NCBI GenBank assembly: GCA_900169235.1
Contig: FWCC01000214.1
Span: forward strand, 93,898 to 157,897
Source: Zarea fungicola
Lineage: Eukaryota; Ascomycota; Sordariomycetes; Hypocreales; Cordycipitaceae
DNA: 64,000 nucleotides
Direction of reading: 5' to 3'
The notes below the pieces were generated by a model. It saw only the letters and a program-made list of their open reading frames with translations, had not been told where the DNA came from and searched no databases. Positions 11,513 to 22,317 of this stretch are shown one piece after another (within the stretch, counting starts at the first letter, position 1; each line of letters opens with the position of its first letter). Both the position numbers and the translations under genes were made by a program.

Positions 11513-12546
11513 GGAGCAGGCTCCAGCGACGAGCCGCGGGAGACTGGTGATGGAAAGAGGGAAATCAAAAAGAAGGACAAGAATATAAGAGGGGATAAAG
11601 AAAAGAAGGTGAGGGGGAAAGACAGGATGTTGCCTGTTGAATGTAAAAAGATGGGAAGAGGTGTGTTGTGTTTCTGGTCTGCCGGTGAGCGGTGTAGTGA
11701 CGTTGACAGGGTGCCGGCTGATGGCAATGATATAGTTAGCTAGCTAAGCCGGGATATTTCCTGGCTTGTAGCACCTAGATTCGAACGCGGGGAAGATTCA
11801 GCGATGCGGCTTCTCCTTCTTGAGGGGTTTCTTTTCTTCCTATTTATATTATGCAAAAGAAGAAGTAAAAGGGTTTGTATATGAATAGTTCAGGAAATAA
11901 AAGAAAAAGCAAAAGGACATTCCTGGCTAAATTTTTTTCCCTTCAAGCAACAGAACCACCCTGGTCTATAAAAAGATGAGCAGCATTGCATGCCAAACTG
12001 CGTGCGTTGGGCGCCCAACTTGCTGCAGGTAGTCGTGTCGTGCCTCGCCGTGCTTCCCTCCTCCCAGATAGGTCATCTTGAGAACCGATCCACCCTCTCG
12101 CAGCAACAGGCCAAGCCTCTCCTTTTCTTATTCGCCATTCTTGTCAAATCGGGTGCCCGGGTTTGCACTTGAAAATATCTTGCATTACAACATTCACTGC
12201 CTTGCCAATGTCTGCTCCGCCCATTCTTGCGCCCCTATCCTTACCGCTCCGTGCATTGCTCGTCTTCCAGATGGCGGCGGACCGAAACCCTTTCTTATAG
12301 TTAGTCCAAGCTCAGGTCTCAGCTTGTGCCCAAATCCCGGGCCCAATGGATCTTGGGCATCAGTGGCGCCCGTACCAGCACTCTGTGCTCAATCCAATAT
12401 TCTGTATTATTCTCAGGCTTCTAGTGCCGCTATTGTATATACGTTTATCTTAATTACTTTAGCATTATATATGCGCGGGCATCCTACGCCCAACTCTGGT
12501 CCTGAAGTCATTTGTCAAATAAGTGGCCTGTCGCTAGTAAAGTGCA
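11513..12546. other. Intergenic region upstream of the SprT-like gene
   Basis: This is about 1 kb between the SprT-like start (-) and the 3' end of the F-box gene (-). On the minus strand, the bases before 11512 form a pyrimidine-rich leader (TCCCTC/TTTCC runs), typical of fungal 5' UTRs. A TTCGAA near 11770 resembles a tRNA B box but has no surrounding cloverleaf. Confidence 0.5.
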
Positions 12547-14557
12547 TCAGGCGGCGCCATGTCCAACTTGGTTCAGAGGCGGCATCTCATTCGTCTGCAT
12601 TTCCAGTGCCTCTTGCATCTTTTCAGAAAATTCACACCGCGTTGTGTCCTCGACTGCTGTCTCCGAGTTTTTCGGTTCAAAGTCATCTGCCTGGTAGAGT
12701 GGCGCTGTGGTGAAGCTGAGCATGCCCAGCCTCTCGCCAGTCCAAAACAGTACATTGTCGTTATTTGGCCGGTCCTGGCCAGAAGAGGACTTTGTCGACA
12801 CAATCTTACGCGCAAGCTCACCATCTCCACTGTTGGCAAATAAATTCTTCTCTGTTGCGTCGCAGGACCCGATTTTATGCCTTCGACACTCCGTGAAACC
12901 ATCCCTCTCAAACCACTTGATCAACCCAGAACTGTCTGATAGTGCAATCTTGGTGCCGTGCGTCGTCACAGACAGAATCGCTGATGACGATGCCGTTTGC
13001 CTGTTCTTCATTGCCGCGTTCTGCAATGTCGCGCGGTCGTTGGAGTGCATTGTAGAGCTCAGTCCATACAGCTCCAGTGATCCTCGTAGTTTGTAGGAGC
13101 CACCGGCAACCATGGTCACGCCATTGCCGGTCTCTTTCATCCTTGACATTTGTTCTATGGATAAATCTCCTTGGCGCCTGACTTCGTGGTCAACAGTCGA
13201 GTACGAGTATGGCACTGCGGCCAGGCTCCTGATCAGCCCGCCAGAGTAAATGGACCCAACAATGGCAGGAAACTTGCGTCGATCATAGTGAAGAATATTG
13301 GTAAATCTCCCAGACACATAGATATCATCCGATACCTCACTATGGGCCCCGGGTTTTGGCAGGTGCAGGATGCTTATCGGGGTCGGTTGAGACAACGACG
13401 CATATGGCGGGAGGGGTTTGGGGTCGAAAATAGACTTGTAAACATCTGCCCCATCCCATTCTACACGCTCAGAGCTGTCGCTCAATACATTGACCTGCAT
13501 TCGAAAGTCGTGAAGGTGGATGCCAAGGGACGTTCCGACAGTGAGAGGCAGGCCACTGTTAATAGCTGACAGGGTTGTGATCGACCATTCAAACGATTCA
13601 CGGCTCACAACTTCCAGACGGCTCAGGTCCACCTCGATAAGGTCTACTCCCGTTAGCAATTCCACTCGTTGGTAGTGTAAATGGGCATACTCACGGCTCT
13701 GTACCGCAAAAAATGCTCGATGATTTTCATGGTTAACACTAACGCATTCCGTGACACCCGTGTCAATTCGCTTCGACCGGCGTTTGTTCTGGCCACTAGG
13801 GCCATCAATGAACAGAATATCAGGCTTGCTGCGCCCAATAATGCTGCCTTGCTTGCCTCTGGTCCCTTTAATATCCCATAGGCAGACAGACCCGTCGTCG
13901 AGAGGCGATACCGCAAACATGGTTCCGTCGCCATCGTTGCCGTTGTATGGATTGTAGATAGCTAGGCCGCGGGATTCAATTATGGCCTCCATCTCGCGGT
14001 CTCTCATGCGTGGTGTTTGGAGCCAGGAGATACAGGCTGGTCCGCAGCGTTGAATGTACTCATCATACCACGAGATTCGTTCATCCGGGTATGCCGGGTC
14101 CCAGTTAGCCAAGTCCTGCATCTTTTGCCATTTGCGCTCCCTCCTCTCATGCAAAAACTCAGGCATCGACTGATTATGTCCGTCGCACGAAGGCTCAGCA
14201 TCTTGTATAGCTGGCTCTGGGTCTGGATCTGGTTCATCTTGTACATCCGGAACGGGCCCGAGAATGGTCGATGTCGTACTGCGCCGGGTTTGGAGCGAGG
14301 CGTACCAGGGCGAGTCCTCGAAACAGTGTCGCTTCCACAGCTCATCGTCAAGGCACAGCTCTTGTAATTTGCGAGACACGAGCTGCAGCCGCGTGACATG
14401 ATACGGCTCGAGATCTATACACAGTTTCCCAACATGAGTATCAATTCTGAACTCGGGGCGCGGCCAAGGCTGAAGCGGGGAACTTACAGGCAATGATCTG
14501 CACAAGTATCTCGTCTGGCAGCTGATCCCACCCAGATGCCAGACGCGAGCGCTCCAT
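12547..14557 (-). CDS. F-box protein with WD-repeat-like C-terminal region
   Basis: Minus-strand exons are 14557-14488 and 14414-12547, giving 645 aa. The GTAAGT donor at 14487 and TATAG acceptor at 14415 join a split F-box: LPDEILVQIIA, then YLEPYHVTRLQLVSRKLQELCLDDELWKRHCF at about residues 13-55. The F-box would bind Skp1, making this a candidate substrate receptor of an SCF ubiquitin ligase. The rest has blade-like segments (NGNDGDGTMFAVSPLDDGSVCLWDIKGTRG, GTSLGIHLHDFR, GGLIRSLAAVPYS, TKIALSDSSGLIKWFERDGF), which suggests a beta-propeller. I placed the start at the ATG 12 codons before LPDE; an ATG 28 codons further up (14641) is also open. The substrate is unknown. Confidence 0.82.
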
Positions 14558-15963
14558 GGCGCATACTGTCCTTTCTCCGGCGTGTAGCAATCCGATTTGG
14601 GCTGCGAGAAACTGGGTAAGGAGAGTGTAACTTGCTGGCAAGAGTGCCGAAAGAAACGGTATTGTGCAGATTGGCGTCTTCTGCTACCGTTCAATTCCTC
14701 GTCGTTGTGGAGGCACATGCACCAGGCTCCGGCCCCGCAGTAGGTTCTGGCGACAGAACACCCACTGTAAGTTTAGTGGCTGCAGCAACCTGCAGGTATA
14801 AAATGGGGTTTTCCCACCGCGCGCGGAATTCCGCATATTCCGTGGCGATGTTGAAAAGGTCTTTTTAGGGAGTCCTTTATTAGTAAGGTACCTAAAGCGA
14901 AAAGATAGTTAGGCGGCCCGGGACCGGCCCGCTGATTCCAGAATCCAGACGCAATTGGCTAGTGGTGGTTCTTGGCGTGATCTAGACTTGTCTGAGGCTC
15001 AAAACGCAAACTTGGAGCAAAGCGTCATCGAATGAGCCAGGGGGTTCACCTGCAGTGCCACATTGATGCACTCTGTGTTGTGCCTCGTGAGGAGCTAGGT
15101 ACCTTATTAGAGACTGCTTGACAGGTACAGTAGTATCTGCGCATTTCTCATCACCATCCAATCAGCACCAGGCCTGTTCCAGCCATTCAAACGTTGCCAA
15201 TAATCCGGTATCACTTGAATTCTTACTTGAGTTCCTATACCTGGATTATGGAATCGACAGTAGACAGCATCGGATAGAGGTGCTAATGTAGCTGCTTGGT
15301 ACCGACGCGTGATTGTAGAGGCGAGGGTCGACATGCACGTCGTCCAAGCTTTCGGGGGACCAATGCAATCCATCTCATGTCCCCTCATAGCTCTTGTTCC
15401 TACGGTGTGTGTAATGCTGTCTCATCTATCCAGGTACTGACCGTAGCACCAGACAGGTTAATTCGTAGTACAAGTAGGTCAGATAAGCTACCACTGTCAT
15501 TTCATCGCCTCAGGTTGGCACATATTGCCAGCTGCCAGCTGTCAGCGGAGCTCTCGCTCGGCCTCGCTTAATGGCACAGTTTGGCTGGGAATCTTCCCAC
15601 TTGGTCGACGGTGCAAAGCTCACAGCCGCCAGCTGGCATAATAAACAGCACGCTGCTCGTGTTTGTTATTCTGTTCGCGTCTCGCGCCTCGCTGCCTGAT
15701 GCTCGCCATCGTCCTCGAAGCCAAGAGCCTTTGCTAAAACAGCGGCCTCTGGCACTGCACGACCTTGCTTTATTTGCCTTGATCAGCCATCTTCGAACAC
15801 TAAACCTCGATCATTGTGAGTCATTAACAACAGTGATTACATCGCCTCTCTACGCCTAACTTGCTCTCCTGGCAAGGTAGGAAATCTAGCAGAACGAAGC
15901 AATTGCTCAGTTTCGAGGTCTGCGGCTCTCAGTCTGCAACACATAATTTGCCTTTGCCTCAAC
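14558..15963. other. Divergent intergenic region
   Basis: This is 1.4 kb between the divergent F-box (-) and low-complexity membrane-protein (+) genes. It has only short shadow frames. The ~250 bp before 15964 are rich in CTCGC and TCTCG blocks, consistent with a promoter and leader. No TATA box is convincing. Confidence 0.5.
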
Positions 15964-18085
15964 ATGAATGCGCAAGGCTCTGGCTCTGATTGGGAGACAG
16001 ATACCGAGTATGATGCCGAGGTTGGATATACATCATCAAAGGGCCCTCCTCGCACTCGTGCCAAGAAACAGAAAACAATTACTCTCGTGCTGTCTCCTGC
16101 AAAAGCATCGGAGGAGATGTCCTGGTCGCGTCAAAACTCGCAGCGACGAAACACAATGCCGGCCTCTGGTTCCTCCGGACAACTACACCAGGCCCCCCAT
16201 ACGCAAACAAGACTTGGCCGCGATATCTCTTTCATCTCGACTTCGAGCACTTACAGTGATGCGAGTCATGCCATTTTTGACCATGCTGAAACTCCTCACA
16301 TCAGACCTCTGCAGACAACTCCCTATCGAGTGCTGCATCAGCGTGTAGCTCCATGTCCCGCCAGAAACTCAGGCTGTGATTTGGCCTTGTCCCATTCGAA
16401 TGCATCAACCATTGCTGCCAATAGCTCCGAGCCGAGCACTTGTCGCTCAATGTTTCTCAGTCCATCAGCAGAACGGGATGTGAGTCGCGCACTTCAAAGC
16501 CTGGGAACAAGGACCCCATTACTACGTGGTATGAGTTTCTCTGGGGTATCCTCACGCAACCCCAATTCTATGCAAGGCCAGCCTGTTCGGTCGTTCTACA
16601 ACGCAGATGCGGTTGATTCGGCTTAGAAAGTCGATAACCTCGTCAAAATACCTGTTCAGTCGGCCACTCCATCTCCAATCCAATCCAATTCTACAGCTGA
16701 ACCGTCACCCGTTAGCCCTTTGCTCCGTCTCCACGACGGTCCTTCCAACGCTCCCGGAAGTGACTGGGAGACGGTGGTAAGTGATTACCCTTTCAGGCAT
16801 CAGAAGATGGACCATTACCAGTCTCACAGGGAAACCGGAAGCAGCCTTGCTGATGTCTCCGATACTGCCAGCTATGCCTACTATAGACCCAGCTACAGTC
16901 CACCTGAGCATTTCTCATCCTTACCAGAGGACGACATTGCTCAAAAGTCCCACAGCCGCTCACAGACACGGAATCGTCTACAATCTGCCATTCGCACTGT
17001 TTCCAGCTCTCTGGATGGTCTTGCCGCCTCTCGAGAACGAGCCGCTCAAACTTTTGAGATGAAGCAGCTGAACGGAAGTTTCGACAGCTTGGGCTCTTCG
17101 GCCTCTTCAGAATATTTTGGAAGTGGCAATCACTGGCAAGGCTTTGAATCTGGCAAAGATCCCCAGCGCCTCTTATTTACAGAAGGGCCGCGCACAGACG
17201 TCATCAACGGCAATATTGGCATCCCTCGTCTGCCGTTCCCCCTCATTAGCCTCCCCGAAGCTGCAAAACTGCAGAAGATCCGAATTGAGCGCGGTGAAGA
17301 AGATCACACAGATTTGGCCAGTTCCTTTGCAACCAAGACGTATTCGGAGACGCGGAGTACGATCTCATCCAACAGTCCACGTACGCCACATTCTGTTCTC
17401 TTCTCGCAGATTCAGATGGGCGGTAGCCGAGATCGAATTGATAAGTACGGGACCGTATACTCTCGTTGGGAGTCGCCACGCAGTCTAGGTAAGACGTCTT
17501 CCGCCTTGTGGTGTTTTGGCTTGGTTTGCTGACTTTTATTGCAAAGGACTGTCCAATGAATCAAATGAACGCATCTCTTCGCTACGTCTCCTCGGGCAGA
17601 GACGATCCCAGGTTCTTAAAACACCTGATCCGCGGGCATCGTACTGGAACTCGGCAGATGAAGAGTTTCGTCAAGTCGCCCCGCGTCTCCTCCGACTGCG
17701 CGGCTTCTCCGCATCGACAAGAGAGCGCCGAGCTCGAGACGGGCCGTTGCAGCTGGAGCATTCCCTCTTTTCTCCTTCCGAATCACGCCTCATGGATTCT
17801 GCACGTGCCGACATTCTCTATCGGCGCCGCTTCATGCGAGACTGTCAGAAACGGCAATCTACAGTCTTTGCTCTAGTTTTTGCACTTTCTTGGCTTTTTC
17901 CAGTTGTTCCAATCATCGCTCTCTGCGGCTCATTCAATCCCACCATTAGCTGGTATACGCATGGTGAGATGGCGCAGTTTACTATTGGTCAGCGAACCAT
18001 GTTGAAAAGGCTTCTCGTTGTTGAACTTGTCGCCTACCTTGTAGTGGTAATCATCCTGGCTATCCACTTTTCAGTTGGCCTGTAA
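15964..18085 (+). CDS. Ser-rich protein with two C-terminal membrane segments; frame interrupted by an in-frame TAG
   Basis: Exons are 15964-17488 and 17547-18085 (GTAAGA donor, TGCTGAC branch, AAAG acceptor), 687 codons if read through. The TAG at 16624-16626 is in frame: upstream and downstream segments share the same frame and the same Ser/Thr/Pro-rich, low-complexity style. SDWETDTEYD near the start and SDWETVVSDY after the stop are also alike. The C-terminus has helices at about residues 612-635 and 664-687, preceded by a basic YRRRFMRDCQKR stretch, suggesting a membrane-anchored protein with a large disordered cytosolic region. I do not recognise the family. Either the gene is broken, the base is wrong, or a weak intron (GTATCC donor at 16546, TAG acceptor at 16626, 81 nt, phase 0) removes the stop. 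Confidence 0.6.
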
Positions 18086-18102
18086 GAGGAACGCAAGAGC
18101 CA

Positions 18103-18135
18103 ATGCAATGCACATGCAATGCAAATGCAATGCAG
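18103..18135. repeat. Three tandem 11-bp units ATGCAATGCAN
   Basis: Units at 18103-18113, 18114-18124 and 18125-18135 are identical except for the last base (C, A, G). They lie 18 bp after the stop codon at 18085, so they are probably in the 3' UTR. Confidence 0.85.
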
Positions 18136-18494
18136 TGCAGGGAACTTGTGTCGAAATGTGGAATGGCAACAAAATATGTACAAATGTTGTATAGGTAACT
18201 ACCAGTAGTAAGCCGACATATGCGTGAGGGGCCAGCTAAAGTCTCCAACTGGCTATTCCTGCATATGCAAGGCTTGGGTGTCAGTCTTTTTCAGCGCAAG
18301 GCAATATAAAAAGAAAAGAAAACTTTTCCCGCACCACTTTTTTCGGGATATTTTTAGCAAAACAGAATCAGGCCGTCTTCCGATGGTTGACATGGCCTGT
18401 CTTGCATTGCATACGAGCGAGCTTTGCACGGTTTTACGAAAAGTGACGTTACAGGCGCTCTCTGTACGACAAAAGTCGCCTTTGCATGGGGGAA

Positions 18495-18502
18495 TATAAA
18501 AA
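18495..18502 (+). promoter_or_regulatory. Candidate TATA box of the NIS1-like gene
   Basis: TATAAAAA lies 124 bp before the ATG at 18626. Between them is a long CT-rich tract (TTTTCTTTTCTC...TTCTTCTTCTT), a common fungal leader or initiator pattern. The assignment rests on position and motif only. Confidence 0.4.
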
Positions 18503-18625
18503 TGATGCCATAGCCTAGGATAGACAGCTCAAGGCCAACCCCTAGCCCTTTTCTTTTCTCTTTTCTTTGCTTCTTCTTTTTCTTCTTCTTCATAAGCCTA
18601 TCTTGGATCTCTGTGTCAAGTCAAA

Positions 18626-19166
18626 ATGAAGTTTTCTCTCACAGCAGCTGTTACGGCCCTGGCCACCACCACGACTGCCTCCATCACTTCCATTACCGTG
18701 CCCAGCATCGTTGCAGTTGACCAGCCGATCCCCATCAAGCTCGTCAACAACATTGACCTGTCTACCACGTACCAGACGGCCATCGCCTTTGGTCTTGGTG
18801 CTCGTCCCATTGATTCCAGCAGTGTTGTCGGTGCGCCAGTCGCCTCCATCTATCTCCAAGGTGTGTATTTATTAAACCGTTTCTACGGCTACTTTTATGT
18901 GTCCAAAGGGAGATTCTTTAACAAGACTAATCATTTTTGTCCCGTCTCCGCATACAGATGGCAGTATGCCAGCTGCTCCTTTTACTAGAAATATTACCAT
19001 CCCAGGCCGGCGGTGGGGTACTAGAACGGGCCAGTTTGAACTCCGTGCCGTTGTCTTTGGCGTGTATGGCGTCAGTGGCGAGGTTGGCACTACCGTCTAC
19101 AAGGCAAATGTGACCGTTGGGGACAAGGTCAGTGGCGAGTATATCCGACTCGAATGGTTTCAGTAA
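18626..19166 (+). CDS. NIS1-like small secreted protein (candidate effector)
   Basis: Exons are 18626-18860 and 18958-19166 (GTGTGT donor, TACAG acceptor), 147 aa. A signal peptide covers about the first 18 residues (MKFSLTAAVTAL...). The mature part has the pattern I associate with the NIS1 family of ascomycetes: ITVPSIVAVDQPIPIKL near the start, TAIAFGLG in the middle, a NITIP strand, and a closing VTVGDKVSGEY strand after a VVFGVYGVSG segment. NIS1 of Colletotrichum and relatives is a secreted effector that interferes with plant receptor-kinase immune signalling; related copies are widespread, including in fungi that are not plant pathogens. No Cys is visible in the mature chain, as in that family. 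Family assignment is from remembered motifs, so function is inferred. Confidence 0.72.
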
Positions 19167-19399
19167 AAATTATTCCAGACGGATAAAGTTCAAATGTTTT
19201 AAACGGGCAGTTTGATGCAAAACTTGATTGCGCAGCGTTGCTGGGAAATGTGAGGGGAAATTTGAGACAGGCAAAAGTAAGTGAGCATTACGTGTTAGGC
19301 TACCTGCACTGGGCCATCGCATAAAAGGATGAATATGTCATTTTCCGTTCCAGAACCATACCCCGGGCAATGGAAAGGACTTGGCAGATTCATGCCTGC

Positions 19400-19741
19400 C
19401 TACTTCTTGGAGGTCTGGCCAGACGCGCTTGTGTAAGTCGAGCTGCCCTGGCCGTCGTTGTAGTAGGTGCTGCCGTTTGGATTCGAGTAATAATAAGATC
19501 CATCGCTTTTACAACGAGAAAAAGGCCAAAAGTCAGCAATTAATTCAGTGCACCGTGTATATGAAGTCCAAAACCTGTTCGAGTAATGAAAAGAATTAGA
19601 ATTGGCCGCGTTCGAGCCATAATCACGGGCACAATAGTGATTACCCTGCAGCAAAGAGTTAGCGGGCTTGGGCCACGGGGCTGCCGGATGTCATACCTGG
19701 CTGTTGGTGCCGGAGCTCTTGTAAGAGTATCCCTCAGGCAT
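19400..19741 (-). CDS. Small Tyr/Ser/Asn-rich conserved fungal protein
   Basis: Minus-strand exons are 19741-19697, 19645-19575 and 19505-19400, giving 73 aa. It starts MPEGYSYKSSGTNSQ, continues GNHYCARDYGS...HYSN, then SDGSYYYSNPNGSTYYNDG and ends SGQTSKK. Intron 1 has a GTATGA donor and GCTAAC branch. Intron 2 (19574-19506, 69 nt) has a weak GTTTTG donor and a GCTGAC branch. Its length is a multiple of three and it has no stop, so an unspliced form also stays open. I recall similar short YSNPNGSTYYN proteins in many Ascomycota but know no function. There is no signal peptide or membrane helix; the composition suggests a disordered or low-complexity protein. The gene faces the NIS1-like gene tail to tail. 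Confidence 0.7.
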
Positions 19742-20565
19742 TATGAGATTTTCGATGGATCAAGACGACAGTTGAGTTTGATGAGTAGATTTTGTTGAAT
19801 GATCTGAGTCGATGTTGAGGGGGGGTCGAGAGATGCGGAAGAGAGGATAACGATAACGACCAATAACAAAAAGCACATATGGTGGGGCCTGGCAACTTTG
19901 ACGAAACGCATCGATTGAACCGAATTGCAGTAAACCATTAAACGAAAAAAGTTGCTACGCGGCAGCAATAATGCTTTTCTACTGGGTAGATCATGCTTCC
20001 ATCGCACCATGTTCTCAGTAACAGAGGTATGATCGAAGCCTTGTAGAAAAGAGACGTAGTACTGAGGCGTATTCACAGCTGTTCAAGCTTATGAAACAGC
20101 TTCGTATTCACAGAGCTCGCTAGCTGCCCTGCCGAGTCTAATTGCAGACGCACGTACGGAGAACGCATCTACAATGTATGCAGCCAAGCTTTGCCGATCT
20201 ACAGACCGTACCAGCCCAAGGGCAATTTAGATAGCCCCGTACAAATAAGCATTTTTCCATCGGCAATTCCAGGCCAAAGAAGAAAAAAAAATAGAGAGCC
20301 CGAAAAACTTCCGTGAAAATTCAATTCGCCGTCCGAATTCACCCCACCGCCGATGCGTTGCGACGAAATTCGCGTACAAAACGCCGAATCGTCGCGAGGT
20401 TGAAAATGAGTTTCAAAACCCCACCCCACTACCAGCAGCTGAGATCGCTGTGGATTTGTAACCCTCTGATCATTATACCTTGTTTTCCGAGAGCGAAGAA
20501 ATTGACTAGGCCATTGCTCTTTTTACACAAACACAATTATTCCACAATCTTTATCTGCAGCGGCA
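19742..20565. other. Divergent intergenic region
   Basis: This is 824 bp between the small YSN-rich protein (-) and the NmrA-like gene (+). It includes A-rich and GAAAA tracts around 20279-20310 and no recognisable gene. Confidence 0.5.
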
Positions 20566-21798
20566 ATGACTGTCAAGGTTTTTCTGTGAGCTTGAGCTTT
20601 GCGCTGCGTATATCCGGTCGGTTGAGCTGACAAATGTATCTAGGACTGGAGCAACTGGTATGCGGGGCTATGACGATGGCCAGCAAATACACTGGCGAAC
20701 AGACAAAATCCTGACATTTGAACTCAATTAGGGTACATTGGTGGCACTGTTCTCGACTACGTTTACAGGGCTCACCCCGACTACGAATACACTGTTTACG
20801 TGAGAAATGAGGAGCGAGCCAAGCCCATCAAGGCCAAATACCCCAATGTCAAGTTTGAGTACGGCTCACTGGAGGACTCGGTAACCTTGAGAAATGCGGT
20901 TCTCAAGACTGATGTCGTAATCCGTTAGTTCAAACTTTATCAGACCACGCCTTGATTCCATTCCTAACTTGCAGCAGACACAGCAGACTCCTCCGACAAT
21001 GTTCCTGGCGCCATGGCCATTGCCAAGGGATTGGAAGAGGGCCACACTCCTGAGAATCCAGGCTACTGGATTCATCTCTGCGGCACGTCGATCCTGACCT
21101 GGTACGACCAGCAGAATGGCCGTGAGGGAGAGGCCCCGCTTCCGGAGCAGACCTACCGCGATATTGACGACGTGGAAAAGATTGTGACGCTGCCAGACGA
21201 TGCCCATCACCGCAATGTGGACATTTTGGTCCAGGACGCCATCTCTGATGCCGTCAAAGTCGCCATCCTGTGTCCGCCAACCATATACGGTAAAGGTTCG
21301 GGACCAGTCAACACGCGAAGCATCCAAATTCCCGATATGACCAAGGCGGCCCTCAAGACCGGCCAGGGGCTCGTCGTCGGCAAAGGCGAGACAGAGTGGG
21401 ACAATGTGAACATTGACGACCTGGCAGACTTGTTCGTCAAGGTGCTGGAAGCTACCCAGGATCCCCGCAAGAACAAGAACCCCGAGATCTTTGGCACACA
21501 CGGCTACTACTTTGCGTCGAATGGAGTGCATCGATGGTCGGTTGTCACGCAGTGGATTCTCGAGGAGGCGACCAAGCTGGGTTACTTGTCCGGGGTCACG
21601 GCCAAGTCCTACAGCTTGAAGGAGGCAGAACTCGTTGGCGGCCCGTCTGCACCCAGCTTTGGCAGAAACTCCAAGGGAATCCCGCAGCGAGCTGAAAAGT
21701 ACCTTGGGTGGAAACCCAAAGGCGCCACGCTCAAGTCGACCATTGCGGCAACGGTTGTCGAGGAAGCCATTGCGTTGGGGCTAGCCAAGAAGGCATAG
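20566..21798 (+). CDS. NAD(P)-binding Rossmann protein, NmrA-like / extended SDR
   Basis: Exons are 20566-20585, 20644-20657, 20732-20923 and 20978-21798, giving 348 aa. The short first exons join to read MTVKVFL, TGATG, then YIGGTVLDYV, the N-terminal dinucleotide-binding motif TGATGYIGG. Next comes YTVYVRNEERAKPI, where NADP-specific relatives carry the phosphate-binding Arg, then the SLEDS acidic loop and TADSSDN. SILTWYDQQNG and the PPTIYGKGSGP segment fit extended SDR or NmrA-like proteins of fungi. The Tyr-x-x-x-Lys catalytic pair is not obvious, so it may be a sensor or a non-classical reductase. There is no signal peptide; a cytosolic location is likely. The 14-nt second exon is supported by two good branch sites (GCTGAC, CCTGAC) and exact phase. 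A tandem acceptor (CAGCAG, 20972-20977) leaves one codon at the fourth exon uncertain. Confidence 0.85.
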
Positions 21799-22317
21799 GA
21801 AATACCTCCAAAGTAATAGGGATAAAAGTTATTCCGACAATAGCTAAAGTAGTCACGAATAAATATACCCGAATCTGAAGCTAATCTTGGTTGTCTGACG
21901 GCACAGTTACCACGCCCCATTTACAGCCAAATTGAAAATGCAGCAGAAGAGCGCGAGTAAGCGCAGAGCAAAGAATAATCGATAAGCCAGGAGGTGTGCG
22001 AAGGCCAAAAAAATCAGGCGAGTGCGCTATGCCTTATCGGAAGTAGCTCCATTTCTGCTGGTATCTTTTGCAGCGCTTTAGGCCCCCGCTTTTTTGCAGT
22101 GGCCGACCCGCCAAACGGCAAAGGCGAAGAGAGAAAAAAAAAAAACCAGAGGAGCCCCGAAAATTATTCTCGGGGCTACCACAAAAATTTTGGTGGTGGG
22201 CTGCTGAATTTCTTTCACCGTAACCCCACGTCGTCTTTCTCTAGGCTCCTCTTCCTCTTGCATCCTCCATCCCTCTCAAGATATCAAAGTCGGGTATATC
22301 AAACACATCTATTCAAA
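21799..22317. promoter_or_regulatory. Promoter region of the Ssb Hsp70 gene
   Basis: The 519 bp hold two adjacent dyads: AGCCCCGA/TCGGGGCT (22153-22160 and 22170-22177) and ACCACAAAAATTTTGGTGGT (22178-22197). A CT-rich leader (CTCTTCCTCTTG...CATCCTCCATCC) then runs to the ATG at 22318. I see no clear heat-shock element array (nGAAn repeats), in keeping with Ssb genes being growth-regulated rather than heat-induced. Confidence 0.45.

Noticed and set aside
11760..11785. TTCGAA resembling a tRNA B box
   Set aside because: No A box, no T stem complementarity and no acceptor stem around it on either strand.
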